Notes: a model not told the origin generated them from the letters alone. A DNA stretch of 64,000 nucleotides from Clostridium sp. UBA2485 (GCF_002341865.1 NZ_DDOV01000020.1:7529-71528); one strand, 5' to 3'; counted from the first letter of the stretch, positions 17,334 to 27,077 are shown. Program-made: numbers and translations.

Positions 17334-18374
17334 ATGAAGATTGATGATAGAAAAATTTATATACTTCAGGCTATTATCAATGACTACATTATCTATGGAG
17401 AGCCTGTAGGATCAAGAACTATTGCTAAAAAGTATGATTTAGGAATTAGTTCAGCTACTATAAGAAATGAAATGGCAGATTTAGAGGAAATGGGATATTT
17501 AGAACAATTACATACCTCTTCAGGGAGAAAACCTTCAGATAAGGGGTATAGGCTGTATGTAGATAGACTTATGAAATTATCCTCTTTAACTCAAGAAGAA
17601 GAAAGTGCCATAAAAAATTATTTAGTAGATTTAGCTTTTAGTGAAATTGACAAAATTGTAAAAGGTGCAACTCAAATTCTTTCAGAACTTACAAATTTAA
17701 CATCTATTGTGAAGGCACCATCGGTTAAAAAAAGTTTTGTTAAATATATACAGTTAATTAGCCTAGATAAGAATAGTATTTTATCTACAATTATCACGGA
17801 TAGTGGTTTGATAAAGCATAATGTTATTAGAGTTAGTAATCCAATTGACAATAATTCATTATTCAAAATAAATAATATTTTAAATATAAGATTAAGAGAT
17901 ATTTCTGTAGAAAAAATTAATTTAGAATTATTAATTAATCTAAAAAAAGATCTACATGGAAATGAAGAAATATTCGATGCTATACTTCCTGTACTTTATG
18001 AAAGTTTAGTGAATACTGAAAATAATGAGGTTTATATAGAAGGAAGCACAAATATTTTTAATTATCCCGAGTACAATAATATTGATAAAGCAAAGGAATT
18101 TTTAGTGTTAGTTAATAATTCTGAAAGTATCAGTAATATTCTTGAAAATGATGAAGGTGAATTATCTATAAAAATTGGGCGAGAGAATTTTATGGAATGT
18201 GCTAAAGATTGTAGTATAATAACTGCAACATATAGTTATAATGGCAATTCACTAGGAACTATAGGGGTTATAGGGCCTACTAGAATTCCCTATGGCAAGG
18301 TAATTGCAGTCCTTAATAGCATAGTTAATGAACTAAATATTAATATATCAAAAAAATACAACGGTTTTAAGTAA
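17334..18374 (+). CDS. hrcA: Heat-inducible transcription repressor HrcA
   Basis: A 346-aa repressor of class I heat-shock genes. The N-terminal winged helix contains YILQAIINDYIIYGEPVGSR and ISSATIRNEMADLEEMGYLE, followed by the GAF-like and dimerisation domains of the family. AGAGGTGAT precedes ATG 17334. The gene lies directly behind a perfect CIRCE, so it represses itself. Downstream are grpE, dnaK and dnaJ. The stop codon lies inside a stem-loop (18356-18385) separating it from grpE. Confidence 0.97.
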   Translation: MKIDDRKIYILQAIINDYIIYGEPVGSRTIAKKYDLGISSATIRNEMADLEEMGYLEQLHTSSGRKPSDKGYRLYVDRLMKLSSLTQEEESAIKNYLVDLAFSEIDKIVKGATQILSELTNLTSIVKAPSVKKSFVKYIQLISLDKNSILSTIITDSGLIKHNVIRVSNPIDNNSLFKINNILNIRLRDISVEKINLELLINLKKDLHGNEEIFDAILPVLYESLVNTENNEVYIEGSTNIFNYPEYNNIDKAKEFLVLVNNSESISNILENDEGELSIKIGRENFMECAKDCSIITATYSYNGNSLGTIGVIGPTRIPYGKVIAVLNSIVNELNINISKKYNGFK

Positions 18375-18385
18375 AATCGTTGTAT
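18356..18385 (+). promoter_or_regulatory. hrcA-grpE intercistronic stem-loop
   Basis: ATACAACGGTTTT and AAAATCGTTGTAT form a 13-bp stem (one G-U) with a 4-nt loop, containing the hrcA stop codon and lacking a T-run. In Bacillus subtilis the heptacistronic dnaK mRNA is processed between hrcA and grpE, so this is a plausible equivalent RNA-processing or stabilising site. Confidence 0.65.
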
Positions 18386-18415
18386 TATAATAGCTTTGGA
18401 ATGGAGGAATGAGAA

Positions 18416-19018
18416 GTGCAAAATATAGATGAAGATCTGAAGAATAAAAAAATGGAAGAGGCTTTAGAAAATAATGAAGAAGTTGATAATGTGGAAGAGA
18501 CTTTAGAAGAATCTGAAATAAATGAGGATAAAGAGTTTGAAGACATATCATCACCAGAACTTTATGATGTAAAAGCTTTAAAAGAAGAAAATGAAAGTCT
18601 AAAACAAGAATTATCATCATTAAAAGATAGAATTTTAAGATTAACTGCTGAATATGATAACTATAGGAAAAGAACAATAAAAGAAAAAGAGAACATTTAC
18701 GTAGATGCTTGCGAAGATGTTCTAAAGGAAATGTTCCCTGTTCTAGATAATCTTGAACGTGCACTAGGTGTTAGTGGAAGCGAAGAAGATCTAAAAAAGG
18801 GAATAGAGATGACTGTTAAGCAATTTAGTACTTCATTTGAAAAATTAGGAGTAGAGGAAGTTGCTACAGACGTTGAATTCGATCCTAATCTTCATAATGC
18901 TGTTATGCATATAGAAGATAAGAATTTCGGTAAAAATCAAATTGCAGAAGTTTTCTTAAAAGGATATAAAAAAGGAAATAAAGTATTAAGATATAGTATG
19001 GTAAAAGTTGCAAATTAA
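18416..19018 (+). CDS. grpE: Nucleotide exchange factor GrpE
   Basis: A 200-aa cochaperone that releases ADP from DnaK. An acidic disordered N-terminus (1-50) is followed by the long coiled coil (about 55-110, LKEENESLKQELSSLKDRIL, LTAEYDNYRKRT) and the C-terminal beta domain ending QIAEVFLKGYKKGNKVLRYS. It starts with GTG at 18416, nine bases after GGAGG; no ATG is better placed. It is second in the hrcA operon, with dnaK 19 bases downstream. Confidence 0.97.
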   Translation: MQNIDEDLKNKKMEEALENNEEVDNVEETLEESEINEDKEFEDISSPELYDVKALKEENESLKQELSSLKDRILRLTAEYDNYRKRTIKEKENIYVDACEDVLKEMFPVLDNLERALGVSGSEEDLKKGIEMTVKQFSTSFEKLGVEEVATDVEFDPNLHNAVMHIEDKNFGKNQIAEVFLKGYKKGNKVLRYSMVKVAN

Positions 19019-19037
19019 CATTTAGGAGGTAAATACA

Positions 19038-20885
19038 ATGGGAAAAATAATAGGTATTGATTTAGGTACAACAAATTCATGTGTGGCTGTTATGGAAGGT
19101 GGAGAACCAGTTATAATTCCAAATGCGGAAGGTGCAAGAACTACTCCTTCAGTAGTATCCTTTTTAGCAGATGGAGAAAGATTAGTAGGTCAAGTAGCAA
19201 AAAGACAAGCGATCACAAATCCAGATAAAACAATAATGTCAATAAAAAGATATATGGGAACTAACCATAAAGTTAAAATAGATGGAAAAGAATATACTCC
19301 TCAAGAAATATCAGCAATGGTTCTTCAAAAGATTAAAGCTGATGCAGAGGCATATTTAGGAGAAACAGTAACAGAAGCGGTTATAACTGTTCCAGCGTAT
19401 TTTAATGACAGTGAAAGACAAGCAACTAAAGATGCAGGTAGAATTGCAGGTTTAGATGTTAAAAGAATAATCAATGAGCCAACAGCAGCATCACTTGCTT
19501 ATGGTCTTGATAAAATGGATAAAAGTCAAAAAATATTCGTTTACGACTTAGGCGGTGGTACTTTTGACGTATCTATACTAGAACTTGGAGATGGAGTATT
19601 TGAGGTTAAGTCTACAAATGGAGATACAAAACTTGGTGGAGATGACTTTGACCAAAAAGTTATAGATTATATAGCAAATACTTTTAAAGCAGAGAATGGT
19701 ATAGACTTAAGAACTGATAAAATGGCACTTCAAAGATTAAAAGAAGCTGCTGAAAAAGCTAAGATTGAATTATCTTCATCAACTCAAACAAATATCAATT
19801 TACCATTTATAACTGCAGATGCTACAGGTCCAAAACATATAGATTTAAACTTAACAAGAGCTAAGTTTAATGAATTAACTCATGACCTAGTACAAAGAAC
19901 AATAGAGCCAATGAGAAAAGCACTACAAGATGCAGGGTTAAGTATAAATGAAGTAGATAAAATTGTATTAGTAGGTGGATCAACAAGAATTCCTGCTATA
20001 CAAGAAGCAGTTAAAAACTTTACAGGAAAAGAACCTTCAAAAGGAGTTAACCCAGATGAATGTGTTGCAGCAGGTGCAGCAATACAAGCAGGTGTATTAA
20101 CAGGAGATGTTAAGGATGTACTACTATTAGACGTTAGTCCATTAACTTTAGGAATTGAAACTTTAGGAGGAGTTGCTACTGCTTTAATTGAGAGAAATAC
20201 TACAATTCCAACTAAGAAAAGTCAAGTATTCTCTACAGCTCAAGATGGTCAAACATCTGTTGAAATTCACGTTGTTCAAGGTGAAAGACAAATGGCAGCT
20301 GATAATAAAACTCTAGGAAGATTTACATTATCAGGAATAGCACCAGCTCCAAGAGGAATTCCTCAAATAGAAGTTACTTTTGATATAGATGCTAATGGTA
20401 TAGTTAATGTTACAGCTAAGGATAAAGGAACAGGAAAAGAAGCAAACATTACAATTACTGCTTCTACTAATTTAAGTGAAGATGAAATTCAAAATGCAGT
20501 AAATGAAGCAGAAAGATTTGCTGAAGAAGATAAGAAGAGAAAAGAAAATATAGAAGTTAAGAATAATGCTGATCAAGTGTCATATCAAACTGAAAAAACT
20601 TTAAATGAATTAGGTGATAAGGTATCAGCTGAAGATAAAGCTTCAATAAATGAAAAATTAGAAGCTTTAAATAAAGTTAAAGATGGAGAAGATCTAGAAG
20701 CTATTAAAAAAGCTACAGAAGAATTAACTCAAGCATTCTATGCTGTATCTTCTAAGATTTATCAAGCAGAAGCTGCACAAGGTCAAGGACCACAAGACCC
20801 ACAAGACCCACAAGACCCAAATAACATGGGACAAAATGGACCAGAAGATGATAATGTAGTTGATGCTGATTACAAAGTAGATTAA
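19038..20885 (+). CDS. dnaK: Molecular chaperone DnaK (Hsp70)
   Basis: A 615-aa ATP-dependent chaperone. The nucleotide-binding domain shows [18 protein letters not shown] at the start, [18 protein letters not shown] and [15 protein letters not shown]; the substrate-binding domain follows from about residue 365. The C-terminus has a QDP triplet repeat (three 9-bp DNA repeats, about 20788-20818) before the acidic end [23 protein letters not shown] precedes ATG 19038. Regulated from the CIRCE promoter. A hairpin after the stop separates it from dnaJ. Confidence 0.99.
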   Translation: MGKIIGIDLGTTNSCVAVMEGGEPVIIPNAEGARTTPSVVSFLADGERLVGQVAKRQAITNPDKTIMSIKRYMGTNHKVKIDGKEYTPQEISAMVLQKIKADAEAYLGETVTEAVITVPAYFNDSERQATKDAGRIAGLDVKRIINEPTAASLAYGLDKMDKSQKIFVYDLGGGTFDVSILELGDGVFEVKSTNGDTKLGGDDFDQKVIDYIANTFKAENGIDLRTDKMALQRLKEAAEKAKIELSSSTQTNINLPFITADATGPKHIDLNLTRAKFNELTHDLVQRTIEPMRKALQDAGLSINEVDKIVLVGGSTRIPAIQEAVKNFTGKEPSKGVNPDECVAAGAAIQAGVLTGDVKDVLLLDVSPLTLGIETLGGVATALIERNTTIPTKKSQVFSTAQDGQTSVEIHVVQGERQMAADNKTLGRFTLSGIAPAPRGIPQIEVTFDIDANGIVNVTAKDKGTGKEANITITASTNLSEDEIQNAVNEAERFAEEDKKRKENIEVKNNADQVSYQTEKTLNELGDKVSAEDKASINEKLEALNKVKDGEDLEAIKKATEELTQAFYAVSSKIYQAEAAQGQGPQDPQDPQDPNNMGQNGPEDDNVVDADYKVD

Positions 20886-20892
20886 TTATTTT

Positions 20893-20928
20893 AATTAAGG
20901 GATGGGTATAAACACCCCTCCCTTAATT
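20893..20928 (+). terminator. Hairpin after dnaK
   Basis: AATTAAGGGATGGGT pairs with ACCCCTCCCTTAATT (one mismatch) around a 6-nt loop. It is the strongest stem nearby but has only a weak T-rich tail, so it may attenuate read-through into dnaJ and also protect the dnaK mRNA 3' end. Confidence 0.7.
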
Positions 20929-21266
20929 TAGCTAAACTTATGCAATAATCTATTAAATTGATAATTTTAAATAATACACAATGAAATATAAAGCTAATTT
21001 TAGTTAAATGGATTTATTAAAGCATTGTGTTAAGATGGTATGCCTTTTACTTATTCTATATTAAAGGCAACTTATTTACTTTTAAAAAAAGAAGTCAAGT
21101 TGAAATTTCTCTAAATAAGGAGAAATGTTCATAATAGTGAATTATACATTAATTAAATATTAGTAGCATATTTTAGGAATTATACATAATAAACTAATAG
21201 AAGTTGAATTTATGCTAAAGATGTTTTATAGTATAAAACAGAGTATAATAGGTGGTGAAAAAATTA
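20929..21266 (+). other. Long dnaK-dnaJ spacer
   Basis: No gene. ACACAATG (20977-20984 region) and CATTGTGT (21025-21032 region) can form an 8-bp stem around about 40 AT-rich bases. TTTTATAGTATAAAA near 21,226 could hold a -10 for dnaJ. Most clostridial dnaK-dnaJ spacers are much shorter, so dnaJ may have acquired independent expression here. Confidence 0.4.
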
Positions 21267-22400
21267 ATGGCAAATAAGGATTATTATGAGGTTTTAGGTG
21301 TAGATAAGAATGCTAGTGAAGATGATATAAAAAGAGCTTTTAAAAAATCAGCATTAAAATATCACCCTGATAGAAACCCAGGAGATAAAGAATCAGAAGA
21401 AAAATTTAAAGAAGTAAATGAAGCGTACCAAGTATTATCTGATGCGGAAAAGAGACAAAGATATGATCAATTTGGAACTGCCGATTTTAATGGTCAAGGT
21501 TTTGGAGGCTTTGACTTTAATGGAGGCGGCTTTGATTTTGGCGATATTTTCGGTGATATATTTGGAGGCGGCTTTGGCGGCTTCGGTGGAGGAAATAGAA
21601 AAAATGCTCCAAGAAAAGGTGCTGACCTTGAATATAATTTAAATTTAACCTTTGAAGAGGCTGTATTTGGAGTAGAAAAAGAAATTTCTGTAACAAGAAG
21701 AGAAAGTTGTGAAACATGCAATGGTACAGGTGCAAACCCAGGAACATCTGCTAAGACTTGTACTAAATGTAATGGTTCAGGACAAATAAGAGTACAAAGA
21801 CAAACTCCAATAGGGGTTATTGCTTCAACTACTACTTGTGATGCATGTAGAGGTAAGGGGCAAATAATTGATGAGCCATGTACATCATGCCATGGTAGTG
21901 GCAAAGAAAGAAAAACTAGAAAAATAACTGTTAATATACCAGCTGGTGTAGATAGCGGTAATGTTATGCCTTTAAGAGCACAAGGAGAAGCGGGAGAAAA
22001 TGGAGGTCCTTCAGGAGATTTATATATAAATTTAAGAGTGGCACCACATAAAACCTTTAAGAGACAAGGTTTTGATATTCATATAGAAACCCGTATTAGT
22101 TTTGCTAATGCAGCACTAGGAATTGAAATTACAGTTCCAACTGTTGATGGTGATGTTAAATATAAAATACCAGCAGGAACTCAACCAGGAACTATATTTA
22201 GGCTAAAGGGAAAAGGTGTACCTAGAGTTAATTCCGCAGGACGTGGCGATCAATATGTTAAGGTTATAGTAGACGTTCCAAAGCAATTGAACGACAAACA
22301 AGTAGAGGCACTTAAAATGTTTATGGAAGCCAGTGGAGAATCTACAGAGGAAATTGGAGAAATTAAGAAAAAATTTAATTTATTTGGAAATAAAAAATAA
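21267..22400 (+). CDS. dnaJ: Chaperone DnaJ (Hsp40)
   Basis: A 377-aa J-protein that delivers substrates to DnaK and stimulates its ATPase. J domain with the HPD motif in KYHPDRNPG, a Gly/Phe-rich linker (about 72-115), a zinc domain with four CxxCxGxG motifs ([32 protein letters not shown]) and the C-terminal dimer region. ATG 21267 gives the canonical [11 protein letters not shown] start; an in-frame GTG at 21252 overlaps the AGGTGG ribosome site. It lies 380 bases after dnaK with its own terminator. Confidence 0.98.
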   Translation: MANKDYYEVLGVDKNASEDDIKRAFKKSALKYHPDRNPGDKESEEKFKEVNEAYQVLSDAEKRQRYDQFGTADFNGQGFGGFDFNGGGFDFGDIFGDIFGGGFGGFGGGNRKNAPRKGADLEYNLNLTFEEAVFGVEKEISVTRRESCETCNGTGANPGTSAKTCTKCNGSGQIRVQRQTPIGVIASTTTCDACRGKGQIIDEPCTSCHGSGKERKTRKITVNIPAGVDSGNVMPLRAQGEAGENGGPSGDLYINLRVAPHKTFKRQGFDIHIETRISFANAALGIEITVPTVDGDVKYKIPAGTQPGTIFRLKGKGVPRVNSAGRGDQYVKVIVDVPKQLNDKQVEALKMFMEASGESTEEIGEIKKKFNLFGNKK

Positions 22401-22406
22401 ATTATT

Positions 22407-22440
22407 AGAAACTTCACTTTAAAAGTGAAGTTTCTTTGTT
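22407..22440 (+). terminator. Terminator of dnaJ
   Basis: AGAAACTTCAC pairs perfectly with GTGAAGTTTCT around a 7-nt loop, followed by a T-rich tail. Confidence 0.9.
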
Positions 22441-22557
22441 TTTATACTTTTGTTGGAAAAATAATTGATTATAAAATTTAAAAAGGTTAAAAATTATGAT
22501 AGTATATAATAATGATACTAAATTTCGTTGAGAAAAAATAAAATTTGTATAAAGTGT

Positions 22558-22690
22558 CTAAAGTGAAATAACTAGTCAAATATGTAGTAAATATTTCGTG
22601 TCACACAAGGAGATATAACTTAATCATAGCGGTGATATGTTATTGTAGTATTATGCGAAATAGATTAGCGTATTGAGTAGCTATTTTTAA
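22558..22690 (+). ncRNA. Structured leader RNA upstream of prmA (family shared with lepA leader)
   Basis: Homologous to the 13,911 leader. AGTGAAATAACTAGTCAA is followed by TATTTCGTGTCA and ATTATGCGAAATA. TATTTCG (22592-22598) pairs perfectly with CGAAATA (22656-22662) or alternatively with TGAAATA (22564-22570). The 3' part AAATAG (22659-22664) can pair with CTATTTTT near 22,683, a short terminator-like stem overlapping the CGAAATA helix. A TATAAT at about 22505 could start the transcript. The layout suggests attenuation control of prmA. Ligand, if any, unknown. Confidence 0.5.
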
Positions 22691-22720
22691 ATATGAATAA
22701 TTTTAATTGGAGGAATAATA

Positions 22721-23656
22721 ATGGATAAGGATTGGATAGAAGTAACGGTAGTTACAAGTAGTGAAGCAACAGAAGCGGTATCAGGCTTTTTCTACAATAC
22801 TGGAGTAAAAGGTGTATCTATAATTGATTCAGAAGATGTAGAGTTTAAAAAAAGAAATCCTGGAGACTGGGATTATTTTGATGAAACTATATTAGATATA
22901 AAAACAGGAGCAGTAGTTAAAGGGTATTTTAAAAAAGATGAAAATTTTGATGAATATCTAGAGTACATAAAAGAAAGTGTTGAAAAACTTCCTGAGTTTG
23001 GATTTGATAAAGGAGAAGGTGTAGTTACCGCTGCGAAAGTTAATGAAGAAGAATGGGAAAACAATTGGAAAAAATACTATAAGCCTACAAAGATAGGAGA
23101 TAAAATAATTATCAAACCTATTTGGGAAAATTATGAGCCTAAAGATAATGATGTAATAGTAGAATTAGATCCAGGAATGGCTTTTGGTACTGGTACTCAT
23201 GAAACTACAAGAATGTGTATTAAATCATTAGAAAAATATGTTGATAAAAATAGTGTAGTTTTTGATATAGGGACAGGTTCGGGAATATTATCTATTTCTG
23301 CTTCAAAATTAGGAGCAGAAAAAGTCATAGCTGTAGACTTAGATCCTGTAGCGGTAGATTCTGCTAGAAAAAATGTGTCGTACAATCACATGGATAATGT
23401 GGAGGTTCTTCATGGCGATTTAATGGAAGTTGTTGAAGGAAAAGCAGATATAGTAGTAGCAAATATTATAGCTGACGTTATAATATTTTTAGCAGAAGAT
23501 GTTAAAGAGTTTATAAAGAGAGAAGGATATTTTATTTCTTCAGGAATAATTCTATCAAGACAGGAAGACGTTATTAATAAGTTAAAATCTTGCGGATTTG
23601 AGATTTTAGAAGTAATTAATGATGGTGAATGGGCTTGTATAGTATCAAAAGCGTAA
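22721..23656 (+). CDS. prmA: Ribosomal protein L11 methyltransferase
   Basis: A 311-aa SAM-dependent enzyme that trimethylates lysines and the N-terminus of ribosomal protein L11. The N-terminal substrate-recognition domain begins [21 protein letters not shown] linker with [16 protein letters not shown] is followed by the Rossmann fold with [20 protein letters not shown] and the NIIADVI motif. TTGGAGGAA precedes ATG 22721. It heads a translation-modification cluster with rsmE 20 bases downstream and mtaB overlapping rsmE. The shared leader with lepA suggests common regulation. Confidence 0.96.
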   Translation: MDKDWIEVTVVTSSEATEAVSGFFYNTGVKGVSIIDSEDVEFKKRNPGDWDYFDETILDIKTGAVVKGYFKKDENFDEYLEYIKESVEKLPEFGFDKGEGVVTAAKVNEEEWENNWKKYYKPTKIGDKIIIKPIWENYEPKDNDVIVELDPGMAFGTGTHETTRMCIKSLEKYVDKNSVVFDIGTGSGILSISASKLGAEKVIAVDLDPVAVDSARKNVSYNHMDNVEVLHGDLMEVVEGKADIVVANIIADVIIFLAEDVKEFIKREGYFISSGIILSRQEDVINKLKSCGFEILEVINDGEWACIVSKA

Positions 23657-23676
23657 TTCAAAGGGAGAAGATATAA

Positions 23677-24426
23677 ATGCATAAGTTTTTTGTATCTAAG
23701 GATAGCATAGTGGGAAATAAATGCACCATTGAAGGTGATGATGTTAAACATATATATAAAGTTTTAAGACTTAAAGAGGGCGAAAAAATTAGTATTAATA
23801 ACTGTGAAGGTAAAGAGTATGTAGGAAAGCTTATTGATATTAATAAAAAAGAAGTTATTATTGATATACTTGAAGAGATAGAGCTAAACAATGAAAGTGA
23901 TATTAAAGTTCATCTTTTTCAAGGGATGCCCAAATCTACAAAAATGGATTTAATTGTTCAAAAGAACACTGAACTTGGAATTAGAAGCATAACTCCAATA
24001 ATTACAGAAAGAGTTGTAGTTAAAAATGATTCAGAATTTAAAAAGGTAGATAGATGGAATAGAATAGCTCTTGAAGCTTGCAAGCAGAGTAAAAGAAGTT
24101 TAATTCCTAATATAAACACACCTATAGAGTTTGAAGAGCTTCTAATAAAAATAAAAGATATGGATTTAGTAGTAGTCCCTTATGAAAATAAGGAAGAGAA
24201 TGGAATTAAAAAATTAATCAACGATGTAACAAATACTCAAATTAAAAATATTGCTGTTATTATAGGTCCAGAAGGAGGCTTCGAGGAAGAAGAAATTTTA
24301 AAACTTGAAGAAGTAGGAGCGCATATTGTAACTTTAGGACCAAGAATTTTAAGAACTGAAACAGCAGGTTTTGTAGCCTTGAGCCTTCTTATGTATGAGC
24401 TAGGAGATTTAGGAGGAAATATATAA
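23677..24426 (+). CDS. rsmE: 16S rRNA (uracil1498-N3)-methyltransferase
   Basis: A 249-aa SPOUT-family enzyme that methylates U1498 of 16S rRNA near the decoding centre. The N-terminal PUA-like domain (GDDVKHIYKVLRLKEGEKI) precedes the knotted SPOUT domain with IAVIIGPEGGFEEEEI and LGPRILRTETAGFVALSLLM, the diagnostic SAM-binding loops. Complete length. AAAGGGAGAAG precedes ATG 23677. The stop overlaps the mtaB start by one base, so the two are translationally coupled. Confidence 0.96.
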   Translation: MHKFFVSKDSIVGNKCTIEGDDVKHIYKVLRLKEGEKISINNCEGKEYVGKLIDINKKEVIIDILEEIELNNESDIKVHLFQGMPKSTKMDLIVQKNTELGIRSITPIITERVVVKNDSEFKKVDRWNRIALEACKQSKRSLIPNINTPIEFEELLIKIKDMDLVVVPYENKEENGIKKLINDVTNTQIKNIAVIIGPEGGFEEEEILKLEEVGAHIVTLGPRILRTETAGFVALSLLMYELGDLGGNI

Positions 24427-25724
24427 TGAAAGTTGCTTTTTCTACATTAGGATGTAGAGTTAATGTATATGAATCAGAGGCTATGGCAGAAAAGTTTATA
24501 AAAGATGGATATGAGATAACTAACTTTGAAGAATTTTCAGATGTATATGTTATAAATACTTGTACTGTGACTAATATGGGAGATAAGAAGTCAAGACAAA
24601 TGATTTCTAGAGCAAGAAGAAAAAATCCTGAGGCTATAATTGCTGTTGTAGGATGTTATTCTCAAATAGCTTCTGACGAAATTTCTAAAATTGAAGGTGT
24701 TGATGTAGTTTTAGGTACTAGGAACAAGGGAGATATTGTTTACTATGTAAATAGAGCTAGAGAAGAAAAGAAACAATTTGTAGAGGTAAGTGATGTACTT
24801 AGAAATAAAAATTTTGAAGAATTGGATATAGAGGAGTATCAAGATAAAACTCGTGCTTTCTTAAAAATACAAGATGGATGTAACAAATTCTGCTCCTATT
24901 GTTTAATTCCCTTTGCCAGAGGTGCTGTTTGTAGTAAAGACCCTAAAAAACTATTAAAGGAAGTCCGTGAACTTTCTCAAAATGGATTTAAAGAAATAAT
25001 ATTATCTGGAGTACATACAGCTTCTTATGGAGTAGATTTAGAAGGTGATTGGTCTTTAGTAAAAGTATTAGAAGAAATAAATAAAGTAGAAGGAATTGAA
25101 AGAATAAGAATAGGTTCTATTGATCCTACCTTTTTTTCAGAAGGGGTCATAGAAAAAATAATTACTTTAGAAAAAATGTGTCCTCATTTCCATTTATCAC
25201 TTCAAAGTGGATGTGATGCTACTTTAAAAAGAATGAACAGACACTACACTACAGAGGATTATAAAACTGTAGTTGAAAATCTTAGAAAATATATAAGTGA
25301 TGTATCTATAACTACAGATATTATTGCAGGTTTTCCAGGGGAAAGTGAAAAAGATTTTAATGAAACATATAAATTCTTAAGTGATATGAAGCTTTCAAAA
25401 ATGCACATTTTTAAATACAGTCCAAGAAAAGGTACAAAGGCAGCAGAAATGATGCTTCAAGTAGATGGCAATATAAAAGAACAAAGAAGTGAATCACTGA
25501 TTACTTTAGCAGAAAAATTAGAAAATGAATTTATGAATAAATTTATAGGACGTACAATGAAAGTGTTATATGAGGAAGAAAGTAAAGAATTAACTAATCA
25601 CTATGTAGGATATACTCCAAACTATATTAAGGTTATTACAAAAAGTGATGAAAATTTACAAGGAAAAATAGTAGAAACTAGACTTAAAGAAGTTAATAAA
25701 GGATATATTGTAGGTGAAATATAA
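24426..25724 (+). CDS. mtaB: tRNA ms2t6A37 methylthiotransferase MtaB
   Basis: A 432-aa radical SAM methylthiotransferase that converts t6A37 to ms2t6A in tRNA. The N-terminal UPF0004 domain (STLGCRVNVYESEAM, NTCTVTNMGDKKSRQ, VVGCYSQ) carries three Cys for the auxiliary cluster. The radical SAM CxxxCxxC is in DGCNKFCSYCLIPFARG, and a TRAM domain closes the C-terminus. The MtaB (not MiaB) assignment rests on the N-terminal pattern and rsmE context. Overlaps rsmE by one base. Confidence 0.94.
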   Translation: MKVAFSTLGCRVNVYESEAMAEKFIKDGYEITNFEEFSDVYVINTCTVTNMGDKKSRQMISRARRKNPEAIIAVVGCYSQIASDEISKIEGVDVVLGTRNKGDIVYYVNRAREEKKQFVEVSDVLRNKNFEELDIEEYQDKTRAFLKIQDGCNKFCSYCLIPFARGAVCSKDPKKLLKEVRELSQNGFKEIILSGVHTASYGVDLEGDWSLVKVLEEINKVEGIERIRIGSIDPTFFSEGVIEKIITLEKMCPHFHLSLQSGCDATLKRMNRHYTTEDYKTVVENLRKYISDVSITTDIIAGFPGESEKDFNETYKFLSDMKLSKMHIFKYSPRKGTKAAEMMLQVDGNIKEQRSESLITLAEKLENEFMNKFIGRTMKVLYEEESKELTNHYVGYTPNYIKVITKSDENLQGKIVETRLKEVNKGYIVGEI

Positions 25725-25731
25725 TAAATTT

Positions 25732-25766
25732 AATTATAATAAAGGTTTATTTATCTTATTATAATT
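25732..25766 (+). repeat. Inverted repeat after mtaB
   Basis: AATTATAATAA and TTATTATAATT are perfectly complementary around 13 bases. It lacks a T-tract, so it may be a weak terminator or an mRNA 3'-end stem. Confidence 0.5.
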
Positions 25767-25894
25767 ACTTAATTTATTTCTAATGGATTTTCTTGAAGGA
25801 AAAATATTGTTTTTGTAGAATAATATTTTAGTAAAACAAAAATAATAACTTTATTGTTGTTCATTGGCAATTAGATCAAATTGGAGGTGAGAAA

Positions 25895-26239
25895 ATGAGT
25901 GATTGTATATTTTGCAAGATAATTAACGGGGAAATACCTTGCAATAAGGTTTATGAAGATGATAAAGTGCTTGCTTTTAAGGATATAAACCCAGAAGCAC
26001 CAATTCATATACTTTTAATTCCTAAAATCCATATAGCTAGTATTAATGATTTAAATCACCAAAATTCCCATCTTATTTCACATATATTTTTAACAATACA
26101 AAATATTGCAAAAGAGCTAGGAATAGATGAGAGTGGTTATAGAGTTGTAACTAATACAGGAAAAGATGGTGGGCAAACAGTAAATCATATACATTTCCAC
26201 ATCTTAGCTGGAAGAAATTTAAAGTGGCCACCAGGCTAA
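25895..26239 (+). CDS. HIT family nucleotide-binding protein
   Basis: A 114-aa histidine-triad hydrolase, probably acting on purine nucleoside phosphoramidates. It begins SDCIFCKIINGEIPCNKVYE, has LAFKDINPEAPIHILLIPK and the catalytic HxHxHxx motif in NHIHFHILAGRNLKWPPG. The N-terminal CxxC matches the Hint/PKCI subgroup. TTGGAGGTGAG precedes ATG 25895. It lies upstream of rpsU as in many clostridia, though rpsU has its own promoter. Confidence 0.95.
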   Translation: MSDCIFCKIINGEIPCNKVYEDDKVLAFKDINPEAPIHILLIPKIHIASINDLNHQNSHLISHIFLTIQNIAKELGIDESGYRVVTNTGKDGGQTVNHIHFHILAGRNLKWPPG

Positions 26240-26258
26240 AGAAAAAATAATGAAAATC

Positions 26259-26288
26259 TTGACAGTAAGCGAAATTATATTGTATAAT
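26259..26288 (+). promoter_or_regulatory. Promoter of rpsU-yqeY
   Basis: TTGACA (26259-26264), 18-base spacer, TATAAT (26283-26288): a near-consensus sigma-A promoter. The roughly 70-nt leader includes a GC-richer stretch (GCCCCGCATTGGC; GCTAGCGGAGGGAGGG) holding the strong ribosome binding site. Confidence 0.85.
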
Positions 26289-26367
26289 TAAAAATGTGCT
26301 ATTTATGCCCCGCATTGGCTACTTTTAATTTAAAAGTTGAATTGAGCTAGCGGAGGGAGGGATAATA

Positions 26368-26544
26368 ATGTCAGAAATCAAAGTTGGAGAAAACGAATCA
26401 CTAGAGAATGCTTTAAGAAGATTTAAGAAAAAGTGTGCAAGAGCTGGTGTTCTTTCAGAGGTAAGAAAAAGAGAGCACTATGAAAAACCAAGCGTTAAGA
26501 AAAAGAAAAAATCAGAAGCTGCAAGAAAGAGAAAATTCAAATAG
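26368..26544 (+). CDS. rpsU: 30S ribosomal protein S21
   Basis: A 58-aa basic ribosomal protein of the small subunit platform near the mRNA exit. The sequence starts [20 protein letters not shown] and ends [11 protein letters not shown], the canonical S21 form. CGGAGGGAGGG lies 7 bases before ATG 26368. It is followed 25 bases later by yqeY, and the rpsU-yqeY pair is conserved in Firmicutes. It shares the strong promoter at 26259. Confidence 0.97.
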   Translation: MSEIKVGENESLENALRRFKKKCARAGVLSEVRKREHYEKPSVKKKKKSEAARKRKFK

Positions 26545-26569
26545 AATTTTTGAAAGAAGGTAACAGGCT

Positions 26570-27016
26570 ATGTCCCTTAAGGATAGATTACAAGAAGACT
26601 GGAAAAACGCCTTAAAAGGAAAAGAAAAATTTAAGGCTTCAGTGATAAGCATGGCAAAAGCTGCTATATTACAAGTAGAAAAAGATAATAAATCAAGTCT
26701 TAATGATGATCAAGTCATTGAGGTTTTAGCTAAGGAAGTTAAGCAGAGACGTGATGCTTTGCAAGAATTTGAAAAAGGAAATAGACAAGATTTAGTAGAC
26801 AGCACTAATGCTGAAATAGATATCTTGCTACAATACCTTCCTCAGCAGTTAACTGAAGATAAAATTCGAGAAATTGTTCGAGAGTCAGCGGAAAAATTGG
26901 GCGCAAATAGCATGAAAGATATGGGAAAAGTAATGGCTGCTGTCAGACCAAGTACAAATGGCAGAGCAGATGGAAAAATTGTAAGTCAAATAGTTAAAGA
27001 ATATTTGAATAAATAA
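26570..27016 (+). CDS. yqeY: GatB/YqeY domain-containing protein
   Basis: A 148-aa helical protein of the YqeY family, related to the tail domain of the GatB amidotransferase subunit and thought to bind tRNA. It starts SLKDRLQEDWKNALKGKEKF, has the QRRDALQEFEKGNRQDLV region and ends MKDMGKVMAAVRPSTNGRAD before the last helix. The start ATG 26570 follows GAAGG. Cotranscribed with rpsU; two hairpins follow. Confidence 0.93.
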   Translation: MSLKDRLQEDWKNALKGKEKFKASVISMAKAAILQVEKDNKSSLNDDQVIEVLAKEVKQRRDALQEFEKGNRQDLVDSTNAEIDILLQYLPQQLTEDKIREIVRESAEKLGANSMKDMGKVMAAVRPSTNGRADGKIVSQIVKEYLNK

Positions 27017-27042
27017 GAACTCAGAATTATCTGGGTTCTTTT
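27015..27042 (+). terminator. Terminator of yqeY
   Basis: AAGAACTCAGA and CTGGGTTCTT pair with a short loop, followed by five T. Confidence 0.85.
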
Positions 27043-27077
27043 TGTATGTATAAAAATTTGAAGTTTAAATATTAATT

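Noticed and set aside
18348..18764. 138-aa minus-strand frame over grpE
   Set aside because: Antisense shadow of an acidic coiled-coil gene, Leu/His-rich nonsense, no ribosome site.
21494..21904. 136-aa open frame on the minus strand opposite dnaJ (Pro/Lys-rich)
   Set aside because: It is the antisense of the Gly/Phe and zinc-finger region of dnaJ; no ribosome site and composition mirrors dnaJ codons.
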